From Granulicella rosea (lineage in GTDB: Bacteria; Acidobacteriota; Terriglobia; Terriglobales; Acidobacteriaceae): a stretch of DNA of 64,000 nucleotides. The notes beneath the pieces were generated by a model. It had not been told where the DNA came from. It ran no database searches and worked only from the letters and a program-made list of their open reading frames with translations. Position numbers and translations under genes: made by a program. This document shows, one piece after another, positions 35,318 to 44,975 of the stretch (positions are counted from its first letter, which is position 1; each line of letters begins with the position of its first letter). Location: NCBI RefSeq assembly GCF_900188085.1, contig NZ_FZOU01000002.1, positions 434,001 through 498,000 of the forward strand. Reading direction: 5' to 3'.

Positions 35318-38300
35318 TTAGAGGCTCAATCCCTGGTCGCTGCTGGTATCGATCTTGGTGTGGGTTTGGACTTGAGAATTGTCATTCGCAAGAACTGTCG
35401 GGGTATGTCCCGCGTGTTCCAAGGCCTGGTCTCGCGCTATTGGTTGCGCCTGACGGTCATAGAACTGCCCCTGCGGATCAATGTGAAGCCAGCCCCCTTT
35501 TTCGTTGTGCTGGTAGCTCTGGATGTCTCCGGTTTCGCGTTTCCAATCATATCCAGTACCCTCATGCGGCAATGCAATATGGAGTGGGGCGTAGTGCCGC
35601 TGATCGGCTTCCGCAATCGCCTGCAATGTCATTGCCGCTGGTGTGAGTTCGTTTTGAACTTGGCGTCTTTGCTCTTCGAGAGACTGTTCATAGTTGTTCG
35701 TCATGGTCTGCTCCTTGGGTTGGGGTTGCTGGTTTTGAACCTCGCCGTTGGACCGTGAGACCTCGACAGCGGAGGCTTTGCTGATGTCCGTGCTGAGTCG
35801 TTCGGCAAGGGTTGAAACGTCGTTGGTGTAGATTCGCGCGTCCTGAGACGCGCGGGAGACGGACACATACGCAAAGCGTGTGTTGATGAGTTCCGGGTGT
35901 GCCGTGGTGTCCATGTTGACGAGCACACGATCCGTGGTGAGTCCCTGAGAGCTGTGCGAGGTGACGACGTAACCGTGGTCGAAGTGCCGCATCTGCGATG
36001 TATCGAATGTCAGAGTTCGATCTTTCTCGCCGTCCATGCGAACGGTCATAGCAGGGCCGTCGATCCGCTCGATGGTTCCCAAATCCCGGTTCTTCACCTC
36101 CATATCCGGCTTGCTCACGGTGAACTGAATCCGGTCTCCCTCCGAGAACTCGCGGACGATCTCGCGGTAGGCTGCGATGCCGTGTAGCCTTTCGGGGTTA
36201 TAGGTGACGTGCTGGCCGTCCTGCCGCTCGACAGTGAGCTGGTTATCCTTGGGGCTCGTCGAAACGACGGTGGCGTAGGTGCCACGGTCGATTCCGAGTT
36301 CCTTGCTGCCTCGCGTGTAGTACAGAACATCGGCTGGCTGGTACAGGGCGGCCCAATTCCGGTCGGCACTGGCCAGTTCCGATCGCTGCGTAAGGACGGT
36401 CATCGGGTGGTTCTCTTTCGACAGAGCGCCGCTGCTCTGTAACTCCGAGCGGACGGCATCGTTGATGTCGCGGCGGCTGGCATTGTCGGGCGAGACGATG
36501 AGGGTATTCTCAGGCCGCGCAACGTAGTCTCTCGCGATGGCCTCGATGCGCTGCTGCCGGTCGGGGATCTCACTGATGCGTCCTTGCTTCTGGAGAAGCT
36601 GAACGCCTGTCGCGGTCTCGTTGCGCGAAAGGTGTTCGACGGCGCGGAGAAGTTCTGGGTCTTTCTGGCGAACGATCTGGTCAAGCTGGGATGTACGCAT
36701 CCCGGCTTCCTGCATCTGCTCGAAGGGCTTTCCGGCGTCTACGCCCTGATGCTGCCGCGTGTCTCCGATAAGAAGTACCCGGTCCTGTGGGCCAATCTTT
36801 TCGAGAAAAGATTGCATCTGGCGGGTGCTGGCGAGACTGGACTCGTCAAGCATGTACAGGTGTCGTGCATTCGGGTCTCCCGCGTTGCGTTCGACCCCTC
36901 CACGCGCAAGGAAGCCTTGCAACGTGTCCGCTGGAATGCCAGCGTCACGCAGCTGGCCGGCTGCGCGGCTGGTCGGCGCAAAGCCCTCTACGGCGTAGCC
37001 GTTTTGCTCCGCACCCTCGCGAATACTGGAAAGAGCCGAGGTTTTGCCTGAACCGGCTAAGCCCTGCAGCCCGTGGATTCGATCTTGCGAGGTAAGCACC
37101 TCCTCGATGGCTCTTTGCTGCGCTGGATTCAGAAAGTCGCGGGAGCGGGCGTGGGCGGCGGCGGCATCCTGACGCATGATCGGTTCGGTGGTCTGTCGTC
37201 CCTGTTGCATTTGCTTGATGGTCGAAAGCTCCTCGGCAATCGCCTCACGGGTCGTGAACTGGCGACCCGTTTCATGCTTCTGGCCGGGTGTGATCTGGAA
37301 CTCACTGGAGGTCACTCGCTGCTCGAAGTGGCCTCGCACCTGGCTGTACGTCAGGTCGCCCATCCCACGCCGGAGGGCATCGCGCATGATGTCTCGTTCA
37401 TCGGTGATGGCCTCGCGCTCGAAGTTGCGGCTTTTGGCGAAACTCACCGCTTCTTGAACCTGTTGCGGTGCCGTTGTAGGCGGCTTACGTTCCATGCTGT
37501 TTGCACGTTCTTTGGCCTCCTGGACGACTCGATCTGCCTGATTGCCGAACTCGGCGGCAACCTGCCTGTGAGCGGCCAGCACCTCCGACGGAGTATGGAT
37601 TTCCTTCTTGTCGCGAGTGGTGTGGGCGGCGATCTGCGCCGCCTCCGGCCCAGCAAAACCGCTCTTTTCGAGGTACTCCCGAATCTGCTGGCTGCGGGGA
37701 CTGGAGGCGTCAAGGTACTCCTGGGTATAGCCCTTGATCTCGGGTGCGCCGCTTCTTCCCGGCGTGATCTCGTAGCCCAACTGAGAGAGCCGGTACATCA
37801 GCTCCGATTGGTAGACAGCGGTCGCAAACTGCTGGCTGTCGAAGTAGCTTTGGGGCTGGACGGCGCGAGTGGAGCCGTCTGCGCGTTCTGTCATATTGAA
37901 GATGACGGCATGGGTATGGAGCTGCGGCGCGGCATAGCCATCCACCGGACGGGCGGTGTCATGCTCGAACTTGGCAGCAACAAACTTCCCGGTTGTTTCA
38001 GCGGCGTGGTTCCCGCCGATTCGAGCTTGAGTGTATCGCTCCAACTCGATGAGAGCGGTTGTGACGGCTTGCCGGTGCGCCTCGCGTACCCGGTCATCTC
38101 CACCGACAAGGGCGGTCAGCGATACGGACTTTGGGGCTGAGAACGTGGCATCCCAACCGGCCCGATGCTCGACGGGTTTCACTGTGGTTCCGTCGGCGGT
38201 CGTGTACTCCTGGCCGCTACGGTGCCGAACCAACTGCTCGCCCGTGAGGGGATTCTGGCCCTCACTGAGGCGAGCGAAGTGTTGCGCGTCGATGCCCCCG

Positions 38301-38449
38301 GCAAGGCCGTACTGCTCGGCCAGCCTTCCTTGCCACTCTCCAAGAATGGTGTCGCCTTGCTTCCAATAGTTCTGCTCCGCAGACGTGAACTCCTTGGCGT
38401 GATACGTCTGCGCCTGACCGGAGCTGAGCGGTTTGGAGATGGTGAGCAT
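35318..38449 (-). CDS. MobF-family conjugative relaxase (TrwC/TraI-like)
   Basis: 1043 residues. The relaxase domain (1-300) has catalytic Tyr candidates at 16 and 28 and the metal-binding His triad: His163 (KFEHDT), His178 and His180 (QLHTHAVIFN). A superfamily 1B helicase follows, with Walker A GLAGSGKTSAL near 460 and later motifs (YMLDESSLAS, GDTRQHQGVDAG, VTSHSSQGLT). It nicks oriT, stays bound to the 5' end, and unwinds and pilots the strand through the T4SS. It is last in the operon after the coupling protein, 8 bases from it. The C-terminal 130 residues are Gln-rich. Confidence 0.95.
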   Translation of the reverse strand: MLTISKPLSSGQAQTYHAKEFTSAEQNYWKQGDTILGEWQGRLAEQYGLAGGIDAQHFARLSEGQNPLTGEQLVRHRSGQEYTTADGTTVKPVEHRAGWDATFSAPKSVSLTALVGGDDRVREAHRQAVTTALIELERYTQARIGGNHAAETTGKFVAAKFEHDTARPVDGYAAPQLHTHAVIFNMTERADGSTRAVQPQSYFDSQQFATAVYQSELMYRLSQLGYEITPGRSGAPEIKGYTQEYLDASSPRSQQIREYLEKSGFAGPEAAQIAAHTTRDKKEIHTPSEVLAAHRQVAAEFGNQADRVVQEAKERANSMERKPPTTAPQQVQEAVSFAKSRNFEREAITDERDIMRDALRRGMGDLTYSQVRGHFEQRVTSSEFQITPGQKHETGRQFTTREAIAEELSTIKQMQQGRQTTEPIMRQDAAAAHARSRDFLNPAQQRAIEEVLTSQDRIHGLQGLAGSGKTSALSSIREGAEQNGYAVEGFAPTSRAAGQLRDAGIPADTLQGFLARGGVERNAGDPNARHLYMLDESSLASTRQMQSFLEKIGPQDRVLLIGDTRQHQGVDAGKPFEQMQEAGMRTSQLDQIVRQKDPELLRAVEHLSRNETATGVQLLQKQGRISEIPDRQQRIEAIARDYVARPENTLIVSPDNASRRDINDAVRSELQSSGALSKENHPMTVLTQRSELASADRNWAALYQPADVLYYTRGSKELGIDRGTYATVVSTSPKDNQLTVERQDGQHVTYNPERLHGIAAYREIVREFSEGDRIQFTVSKPDMEVKNRDLGTIERIDGPAMTVRMDGEKDRTLTFDTSQMRHFDHGYVVTSHSSQGLTTDRVLVNMDTTAHPELINTRFAYVSVSRASQDARIYTNDVSTLAERLSTDISKASAVEVSRSNGEVQNQQPQPKEQTMTNNYEQSLEEQRRQVQNELTPAAMTLQAIAEADQRHYAPLHIALPHEGTGYDWKRETGDIQSYQHNEKGGWLHIDPQGQFYDRQAQPIARDQALEHAGHTPTVLANDNSQVQTHTKIDTSSDQGLSL

Positions 38450-38457
38450 GGGCGGTC

Positions 38458-40533
38458 TCAGACGCGAATCGTTTCATCTACTGCTACCGGTACATCTTCT
38501 TCTTGATCGTCGTCCGGGCTGTCGGGATTGGCTCCGCTGGAGGCAGTCTCTTCTGCGGTTGGCTGATCATCCTCCGCGTCCTTTTCGTCCTCCGGCTCGG
38601 CAACTGAGGGTGCCGGAGCTGACGCTGGGGCGGGTGTGGCGGCCTCCAAGTCGATACTCGGCGTGGCCGGTGCCGATGCCTTCTGTACGAGGGTCTTCGG
38701 ATCGAAGGGCAGCTCATCGTCCTCCACCTTGCGCGGCACAAATCCGGGCGTGGTCTGCGCCACGTCCATGTACTCGAAGTGGAAGCGGGCGACATTGTTG
38801 CCCAGCTTCAGGAACGCATGGCGGTTCTCCAAGCCGGAGATCTCAGAGTCCATGACCAAGGGTTCAACCTGACGGTCGATGGTGAAGTTCTTGCCGGAGC
38901 GGGAGCCGTCGAAGTGTGTCTCCTTCATGCGCTCGATCTCGATCTTGCCGATGGCGTTCGACACCCATTCGGCGGCTTTCGGCTCCGTCGTTTTCAGAAA
39001 GATCTTGGTCGCGGGTTGCGAGAGCATGACCTCGGCAAGATGTCCGTAGATGACTTCCAACTGAGCCTTGCCCTGGAATCCGAGAACGAGAGGGTTCTTG
39101 GATTTCCGGTTTTCCGTGATCGCTGTATGGAGTTGCGGGAGCCGCTGGAGGCTGGCAAGTTCGTCAAGAACAAACCAAACGGGAGTCTGGTTCTCCTGCG
39201 GTGCAGTGAGGAGCCGCATGACGAGCAAGTCGATCCATAAGCTGTGCAGCGGCCTCAGTGCTTCGCGTTCGGTGGCACTCGACGTGATGAATATCCAACC
39301 CTTCCGCTCGACCGCCCATTCAGTCGCGCTCCAGGTTTTGTTCTTTGCTTGTTCTTTGGTGGGAAGCATCCGAAGGCTGTCCGCCACCAATCCCAGCGAG
39401 GCCAGAACGCCGTTGCGCTGCTGCTGCGCGCCCTTAGCAATCATGGCCTCCATCTCTGTCCCGCGCACCCGCTGGTCGATCTCGGCAGGATTGGAAAGCC
39501 ACTCCACAAGCTGCTGAGGATTCGGACCGTAGGTCAGAAGATGAGCGAAGATTTTCTGCGGCGTCTCGGTGAAAAACTCACCCTTCTTGTCGCTGGTCGG
39601 CTGGTAGAGCGATGCGGCGATTGCCTTGGCTTCGGCTTTACGGCGAAGCTCCTCGGACGGTCCCCAGTAGGGGCACCGTTCGTCCAAAGGATTGAGCACC
39701 AGGTCGCCCCGTTTCTGGTCGTAGAACCTCTGGATGAACTCGCAAGCCGGGTCGTACACGATGGCGGAATGACCCCGGCTCTGTATCTGCCGGAGCACCT
39801 GCATAATCAAAGTCGTCTTGCCAGCCCCTGTGTCGCCCATGAGTTCGATGTGCTGCGCCTCGGCCTGCAGCGGGATACGCATCATCTCCTTGGCTTCGGT
39901 CGTGACGAAACCGATGCCATCGCCGTTCACGGTCTTATTGAACTCTTTTGGCGTGAGCAGGACGGGGCCTTTGAGCCGCCGGCCGTACTTCAATTCCTTG
40001 CGGCGCCGGATGTCTTTGCGGATGGCGAACGGGAGCTGCGCGAGCAACGAGAGGAAGCCAAAGAGGAGTGGCGGAGCGTAGATGCTCCGGAGCTGATCGC
40101 CGCCGAAGACGGCAGTGCGGAGGTAGGCATGGAGCGGTGCATCGAAGAATGTCTGTTCCTGGCCGCGATAGAGAATGCGTAGCCCCTGTGCGGTAGCTTG
40201 GGCCGATACCGCAAGCGGGATATGCTTGCCGTTTGGAGCGGCAGTCATTCCTTCCTGAACGTCGGACTCGGTTGCGAGGCGGCCCAACTTCGCTCCATCT
40301 CCGACGTAGAGGAGCTGGTACTTGCCCTTCCTGTTGAGTGCTCCCCCTGCTGCGCTCTTTGCGTAGATCGGTGTGTAGAACTGCTGCAATGGAGTCTGCC
40401 CGTAGCTGAAGCGGAGGTAGACGAAGATGCTCGTCAGTATCAGTGCGAAGAAGATCGCACCGTAGCTGTACACGGGCGAATGCGGTGGGAAGATGATGGT
40501 CTCTTTGCGACCCCATTGTGTGGTGTTCATCAT
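38458..40533 (-). CDS. Type IV coupling protein (VirD4/TrwB/TraD)
   Basis: 691 residues. N-terminal transmembrane helices (YGAIFFALILTSIFVYLRF and a second at about 158-176), then a hexameric ATPase: Walker A GDTGAGKTTLI near 231-241, Walker B PVWFVLDELASLQRLPQLH. A TraD_N/TraG-type C-terminus follows with an acidic tail (EPEDEKDAEDDQPT). It brings the relaxase-DNA complex to the T4SS. Overlaps the upstream RHH gene by 4 bases. Confidence 0.93.
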   Translation of the reverse strand: MMNTTQWGRKETIIFPPHSPVYSYGAIFFALILTSIFVYLRFSYGQTPLQQFYTPIYAKSAAGGALNRKGKYQLLYVGDGAKLGRLATESDVQEGMTAAPNGKHIPLAVSAQATAQGLRILYRGQEQTFFDAPLHAYLRTAVFGGDQLRSIYAPPLLFGFLSLLAQLPFAIRKDIRRRKELKYGRRLKGPVLLTPKEFNKTVNGDGIGFVTTEAKEMMRIPLQAEAQHIELMGDTGAGKTTLIMQVLRQIQSRGHSAIVYDPACEFIQRFYDQKRGDLVLNPLDERCPYWGPSEELRRKAEAKAIAASLYQPTSDKKGEFFTETPQKIFAHLLTYGPNPQQLVEWLSNPAEIDQRVRGTEMEAMIAKGAQQQRNGVLASLGLVADSLRMLPTKEQAKNKTWSATEWAVERKGWIFITSSATEREALRPLHSLWIDLLVMRLLTAPQENQTPVWFVLDELASLQRLPQLHTAITENRKSKNPLVLGFQGKAQLEVIYGHLAEVMLSQPATKIFLKTTEPKAAEWVSNAIGKIEIERMKETHFDGSRSGKNFTIDRQVEPLVMDSEISGLENRHAFLKLGNNVARFHFEYMDVAQTTPGFVPRKVEDDELPFDPKTLVQKASAPATPSIDLEAATPAPASAPAPSVAEPEDEKDAEDDQPTAEETASSGANPDSPDDDQEEDVPVAVDETIRV

Positions 40534-40907
40534 GCACGCTCCAGGTCTTGCATCGCGTCTTCGGCGACGCTGCGTTTGCGTTTCTTGACCTCGGCAACCA
40601 TGTTGTCGAAGGCTTCCGGTGTGAGCTTTTGTCCCGTGGCGAGCGGGCGAAAGAGATTGGTGAGCATGAGCCGGATGCCCATGATTTCCGTTAGCTCCGT
40701 GCTGGCCGCGACCGTACCGGCATCACGGGCAAGCTCGTCAAGGATGAGCTTGCGGATAAGCTCCCCTCGCTGCATACCGCGCGAACGCGCGAGTCGTTCC
40801 ACGGATTCAACTTCGCTGGGATTGAGTTTTGTCGTTACACCACGCAATCGGTAGGTGGCTCGCTTGGCGGCATCTGTTGCGATCTGTGAGTCGTCGAGGA
40901 GTTTCAT
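40530..40907 (-). CDS. Ribbon-helix-helix oriT accessory protein
   Basis: 125 residues. A short RHH motif at about 22-60 (YRLRGVTTKLNPSEVESVERLARSRGMQRGELIRKLILDEL, split into strand and two helices). The helical C-terminus probably oligomerises. By position (before the coupling protein and relaxase, next to the oriT-like palindromes) it matches TrwA-like proteins, which bind oriT, help the relaxase and repress the operon. Confidence 0.75.
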   Translation of the reverse strand: MKLLDDSQIATDAAKRATYRLRGVTTKLNPSEVESVERLARSRGMQRGELIRKLILDELARDAGTVAASTELTEIMGIRLMLTNLFRPLATGQKLTPEAFDNMVAEVKKRKRSVAEDAMQDLERA

Positions 40908-40925
40908 CTTTCCTCCTTGAGGTGT

Positions 40926-41072
40926 GGTGTCCCTGCGTGTACCCGAGTGTCCGCGGGGACACCTGATGGGCGTAAATCATTGGTATTGCTGGCCCTAGCT
41001 TGTCGTTCTCAAGTGTCCCTACACGACCCTCAGAGGGGTGGAGTGTCAACATGCTTCCGGTGCGTAGCACCG
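40926..41072. other. Candidate origin of transfer (oriT)
   Basis: The gap between the RHH accessory gene and the next gene holds a near-perfect 12-bp inverted repeat GGTGTCCCTGCG (40926-40937) / CGCGGGGACACC (40952-40963), a further TGTCCC copy near 41022, a CCCTC-A-GAGGG hairpin, and CGGTGC-GTA-GCACCG (41058-41072). MobF oriT regions usually show such hairpins beside a relaxase/RHH operon. The nic site is not determined. Confidence 0.5.
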
Positions 41073-41105
41073 TTTCCACCCCGCCGAGACTGCCAAGGGA
41101 AGCCA

Positions 41106-41426
41106 CTACTTCGTCCCCTGAGTCGATACTGGAGTTGAGGGAGTAGTTGCCGGGGGAGTCGAGCGCCGTCCGCGCTTGGCTCTCTCCGCCGCTTCCATCG
41201 GCCTGCGAATGCGGAGCGGATGTTCGGGCTTCTTCCCATCCGCTGTCTGAGCGAAGGTAAGGAAATCCTTGTCCTTGGAGAACACATACTCCAGGGCCTT
41301 CGAGACAACCTCGTCCGAAGGCGCGTTGATGAAGAGTGCGTACTGGTCGGTCCGCTGAGCAATCGACTCGTCAAGAGCGATGGTGGCGGTAACTTTGTTG
41401 ACGGTTTGGACTTCAAGTAGTGCCAT
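41106..41426 (-). CDS. Probable ribbon-helix-helix DNA-binding protein
   Basis: 106 residues. VTATIALDESIAQRTDQYALFINAPSDEVVSKALEYVFSKDKDF (about 12-55) fits a strand-helix-helix pattern of small RHH proteins. The C-terminus is basic and Pro/Thr-rich (RAKRGRRSTPPATTPSTP). It lies between virB11 and the candidate oriT. Could be a second oriT-binding or partition-type factor. Family not certain. Confidence 0.55.
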   Translation of the reverse strand: MALLEVQTVNKVTATIALDESIAQRTDQYALFINAPSDEVVSKALEYVFSKDKDFLTFAQTADGKKPEHPLRIRRPMEAAERAKRGRRSTPPATTPSTPVSTQGTK

Positions 41427-41438
41427 GCTGTTTCTCCT

Positions 41439-42479
41439 TTAGTGATGGATCGGTGCAATGGAACTTACAGGTCTATCGAACTGCGCCCACTCAGCAGGTA
41501 ATGCAAGCTGGGCAGAATCGGTGATGTCGGCTCGATTGAACTTGGTGTCGAACTCGAAGACTTTGGCTGTGCGGTCGTAGCCGAGGACCTCGACCACTTC
41601 GCTTACCTTGCGGCCATTGGCGTACCGCTGTACCTGCACGACGTACTGCACAGAGTCCGCGATCTCGGCGGCGATGTCGTCGCGGTTGGCTTGCTGATGC
41701 GAACGCATCGCAAGCTCGCCAAAGCGACGCAGTGCTTTCACTGCGGAGCTGGCGTGAATGGTCGCCATCGAACCGGCATGGCCGGTGTTGAAGGAGTCGA
41801 GTAGAGTCCGGGCTTCATCTCCCCGGACTTCTCCGAGGATGATGCGGTCGGGACGCCACCGTAGAGCGGCCTTCAAGAGGTCGTTGAAACTCACCTGGCT
41901 GGTGTGTCCGTCCGTCTGGCACTCTGCGGGTAGCAGGTTCGGCTTGGCGATGCGAAGCTCGGAAGTGTCTTCGATGACGACGATTCGCTCCGACTCCGGG
42001 ATGAAATCGGTGAGTGCGTTCAGCAATGTGGTCTTCCCACTACCCGTTCCACCGCTGATGAGAACGGTCTTGCCGGAGGCAATCAGACCGCTCAGAAACT
42101 CCCCCAGCGACTCATCCAATGCACCCTCCTGGATGAGCAGTGGAAGCGTGTAGCGGGTTCTGGCGAACTTCCGAATCGTGACGGACGGATGAGGACGGAC
42201 GACCGGAGGAATGACGGCGGCAAGACGACTCCCGTCCGGGAGTTGAGCATTGAGGAGCGGCTTGTCCGCTCCGAGCTTGCGACCGAGTTTGTTGGCGATG
42301 ACATCAAGCCCGGTGAGAAGCTGCCGGATCTCAAACTTCACCTCGGGCGCGGCGAAGAGTTTTCCACGCCGCTCATACCACCACAACCCATCAGGATTGC
42401 CCATGATCTCGCTTACGCTGTCGTCCAAGAGCAGCGACTCGATGGGGCGAAGGAACGGAAGTATCAACTCGAAGCTCAT
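41439..42479 (-). CDS. virB11: VirB11/TrbB secretion ATPase
   Basis: 346 residues. N-terminal domain about 1-125, then a RecA-like ATPase with Walker A ISGGTGSGKTTLLNAL near 139-154, Asp box RIVVIEDTSEL, Walker B region RPDRIILGEVRGDEA and the His box GSMATIHASS. It forms a hexamer at the cytoplasmic base of the T4SS and powers pilus assembly and substrate transfer. Unusually it lies apart from the main vir block, between ssb and the oriT. Confidence 0.95.
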   Translation of the reverse strand: MSFELILPFLRPIESLLLDDSVSEIMGNPDGLWWYERRGKLFAAPEVKFEIRQLLTGLDVIANKLGRKLGADKPLLNAQLPDGSRLAAVIPPVVRPHPSVTIRKFARTRYTLPLLIQEGALDESLGEFLSGLIASGKTVLISGGTGSGKTTLLNALTDFIPESERIVVIEDTSELRIAKPNLLPAECQTDGHTSQVSFNDLLKAALRWRPDRIILGEVRGDEARTLLDSFNTGHAGSMATIHASSAVKALRRFGELAMRSHQQANRDDIAAEIADSVQYVVQVQRYANGRKVSEVVEVLGYDRTAKVFEFDTKFNRADITDSAQLALPAEWAQFDRPVSSIAPIHH

Positions 42480-42496
42480 AGCGTCCTCAGAGAAGT

Positions 42497-42523
42497 AGGC
42501 AGCCCAGAGATACCGGGCTGCCT
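42497..42523 (-). terminator. Stem-loop between ssb and virB11
   Basis: AGGCAGCCC (42497-42505) and GGGCTGCCT (42515-42523) form perfect 9-bp arms with a 9-base loop. No U-tract, so it is more likely an mRNA processing or attenuating hairpin than a strong terminator. Confidence 0.4.
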
Positions 42524-42544
42524 GCTTGGGTAGGAGAAGGCGGC

Positions 42545-42937
42545 CTATGCGGCCGCGTCCTCGGTTGCGATCTCCCCATGCTCTTCGTACTCCGCTTCTT
42601 CGGCGGCGGCCTGCTCTGCCCGGTCGAGCTTGAGGATGGACTTCACCTTGATCTCCCAGATGCGCTGCTTGGTGTCCGTCTTCTTGCTGTCGTACTCCCG
42701 GCTCCGCAACTCACCTTCCACCTGGATATGTGCGCCCTTGGTGAGGGTCTTGGCGAAGTCCGACAGCTTGCCGAAGACGATGCAACGGTGCCATTCGGTG
42801 TGCGAGATGTACTTGCCATCCTTCTTGTAGGAGGACTTGGTTGCCAGCGAGAGAGTTGTGAAGCTGCGGTCGTTGTTGGTGCGAACTTCTGCGTCGTTGC
42901 CGAGAAAGCCGATGAGGGTTACTTTGTTCTGGTACAT
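42545..42937 (-). CDS. ssb: Single-stranded DNA-binding protein
   Basis: 130 residues from the ATG at 42937 (GGAG upstream; the longer frame to 43027 has no site). OB-fold signature MYQNKVTLIGFLGNDAEVRTN, then FTTLSLATKSSYKKDGKYISHTEWHRC at about 23-49 and IQVEGELRSREYDSK. The acidic end (EEAEYEEHGEIATEDAAA) is atypical of the DDDIPF tail. Element-borne SSB probably coats the transferred strand. Confidence 0.92.
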   Translation of the reverse strand: MYQNKVTLIGFLGNDAEVRTNNDRSFTTLSLATKSSYKKDGKYISHTEWHRCIVFGKLSDFAKTLTKGAHIQVEGELRSREYDSKKTDTKQRIWEIKVKSILKLDRAEQAAAEEAEYEEHGEIATEDAAA

Positions 42938-43392
42938 GGTCGTGTCTCCGTTTGTTGAATTTCCCGAACTTGCTCGGGTCACTATTAAGCGAAGTGGGCC
43001 CGGCTCCCAAGTGCCGAAGCTCTGCATTTACGGAGGGTCCGGAACGGAAACCGTAACCCGCAGGGCGGCGTAGCCGAAGCAGAAGAGCGAGCTGCCGCAG
43101 GGCGCCGGATAGGCCCCGAAGCAGTGACCGTGCAAAAGGCGGGATACAAAACGGCAGACACATGCCGGAACTGAGTTCTCATCTGCTCTTTGGCTGCGGA
43201 AGTTTGCCCAACTGCAGCGTCATTCGAGCGACCGGGAACTCCCATGAGGGATGACCATTCGCCAACGTCGTTGCATGGCTTCTGGCCTCGGTTCGCCGCG
43301 AACACCCTGCACAGGCACAGGTGGGGTGAAGCAGCCGGATTGGCAGCAAGTTTGGACATCGCAGTGCCTCGTGGGATCGGGGAGTCTGTTAT
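42938..43392. other. 455-bp gap between ssb and virB8
   Basis: A 124-codon minus-strand frame (42985-43359) is Arg/Ala/Ser-rich with no domain or Shine-Dalgarno and looks like chance in GC-rich DNA. I see no other gene. The ssb promoter must be here, but no clear boxes were identified. Confidence 0.4.
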
Positions 43393-44082
43393 CTAGCTGA
43401 ACGCCTGGTCAACGCGGAAACGGATGATGGTCAACCCGAGAGGATCAACCGTGGTCTTCTCGTTCGATACCTGCGGATTGAAGACGTAGGTGACGGTGGC
43501 TGTCCACTTCTCGCGCTTCAAGACGCTCTGGTCGCCGGAGTTGGTGAACACCTTGTCGAACTCGATCCGGGCTGAGTAGGGCGACTGGCGCAAGTCATCG
43601 AGGATGACGTTCTTTACCTCGATGTCCACATACGGCAGAGTCGAGTCTTTGACGTAGGTGGCAATGGTGTTGTTCTTCTGCTCCTGCTCAATGACGGCCC
43701 GCTGCACGTCGGCATTGAGGAAGTAAAGCGCCTGCGTCTGGTCGCGCTCGATGGTGTAGCGATTGCGACCAAAGTACAGGTTCGCCCAGCGGGTGAGGTA
43801 ATACTTGTTCTCCGCCTCCTGGGGCCGATAGTCGAAGTTGCGGTAGTCGATCGCTTCGGCGTGTCCAACATCGCTGATGCGGATGATGAACGGCTTGGCC
43901 GATGCGAGTGCCTTCTGGCTCTTGAAGACGAGCAAGCCAAGCATCACGCAGAGTCCAGCAAGGCAGAGCATGGCGATCTTGAGGTAGGTGTTCGTCACCA
44001 GTGGATCGCCGTACTGTTCGAGGTACCGCTCCGCCGCACGGCTGATGTCGGGAGTGACTTCGGACTTCATAGATTCCTGCAT
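43393..44082 (-). CDS. virB8: VirB8/TrbF-like T4SS protein
   Basis: 229 residues: cytoplasmic head, one membrane helix (IAMLCLAGLCVMLGLLVF), then a periplasmic NTF2-like domain (ALYFLNADVQRAVIEQEQ, VDIEVKNVILDD, WTATVTYVF). Inner-membrane platform component contacting VirB10 and VirB6. Last gene of the main block, 11 bases after virB6. An ATG at 44070 is an alternative start. Confidence 0.88.
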   Translation of the reverse strand: MQESMKSEVTPDISRAAERYLEQYGDPLVTNTYLKIAMLCLAGLCVMLGLLVFKSQKALASAKPFIIRISDVGHAEAIDYRNFDYRPQEAENKYYLTRWANLYFGRNRYTIERDQTQALYFLNADVQRAVIEQEQKNNTIATYVKDSTLPYVDIEVKNVILDDLRQSPYSARIEFDKVFTNSGDQSVLKREKWTATVTYVFNPQVSNEKTTVDPLGLTIIRFRVDQAFS

Positions 44083-44093
44083 GACGAGTCTCC

Positions 44094-44945
44094 TTATCCA
44101 AGTGCCATAATCGCGGTGGTAATCATGCCCCTGCCGCCGTCATGCCCGCTGCTCGAACCGGAGAAGATGGAAGCGGTGAGAGCCGGAATTTTGAGCAGGA
44201 CGAAGACATTGACGAGGATGAGCAACAAGAGCAATGGGAAGTTCTTGACCATCGTCGCTGGGTCGGTCGCATTGATGAAGTTGGTGTAATAAGCGGTCAG
44301 GATATGGCTGAGGACGCTGAGGCAAGCGGCGGCGACAACCTTATAGAAGCTGAAACTGATGAACGCCTTGAGCCAGCCCCAGAAGAGGAAGTCCAGTTTG
44401 TCGAAAACAAGGAACGGGATGAACACTGGGCCGAGGAGTCCAACAACCGTGCTGGCGATAGCGCCATAGCCGACGATGGCGGCAATGAGTGCCGACAGCA
44501 GTCCAAGCAATACCTGCGTGATGGCGAAGATGAGCACAAGATACGGCTGCTCGAAGCTCGCCACCATGCCGGGGCCGGCGTTCTGTTGTGCCTGCGATAG
44601 GGTGTTCATCATCTGGTCGGTACTATCCGTCCCAATGAGTTGAACAAGGTTCTGAGCGCCGCCGTTGATGTAGCCTTTGATCGAAGATCCCAGTCCCGGA
44701 ATGGACGAGTCGTAATACTTCACCATGACGTAAGCAAAGGTGATGAGCATGAAGAAGCTCAAGAAACGCGACATGCTAAATCCGGGTCCGCCCTGCGAGG
44801 ATGCAAGCGCCTCCTGCACTCCGAACCAGACGAGCATGATCGTGGCGAGGGCGATGCACATGCGCAGGCCCATTGCGGTAACGGAGGGTGCGGCTGTCGC
44901 CGAGAGCGAGTCGCACCCTTGAGTGATGAAGTTCAGTAGTCCCAT
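44094..44945 (-). CDS. virB6: VirB6/TrbL-like polytopic membrane protein
   Basis: 283 residues with six or so hydrophobic segments (MCIALATIMLVWFGVQEAL, FLSFFMLITFAYVMVKYY, VLLGLLSALIAAIVGYGAI, ASTVVGLLGPVFIPFLVF, ACLSVLSHILTAYYTNF, LLLLLILVNVFVLLKIPAL). The central amphipathic periplasmic loop at about 95-120 is typical. It forms part of the inner-membrane channel. Confidence 0.85.
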   Translation of the reverse strand: MGLLNFITQGCDSLSATAAPSVTAMGLRMCIALATIMLVWFGVQEALASSQGGPGFSMSRFLSFFMLITFAYVMVKYYDSSIPGLGSSIKGYINGGAQNLVQLIGTDSTDQMMNTLSQAQQNAGPGMVASFEQPYLVLIFAITQVLLGLLSALIAAIVGYGAIASTVVGLLGPVFIPFLVFDKLDFLFWGWLKAFISFSFYKVVAAACLSVLSHILTAYYTNFINATDPATMVKNFPLLLLLILVNVFVLLKIPALTASIFSGSSSGHDGGRGMITTAIMALG

Positions 44946-44975
44946 ACTGCAACCCCCGCGTAGTGGATGAGGCGG

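Noticed and set aside
42985-43359. 124-codon minus-strand frame between ssb and virB8
   Set aside because: Compositionally biased, no ribosome-binding site, no known domain.
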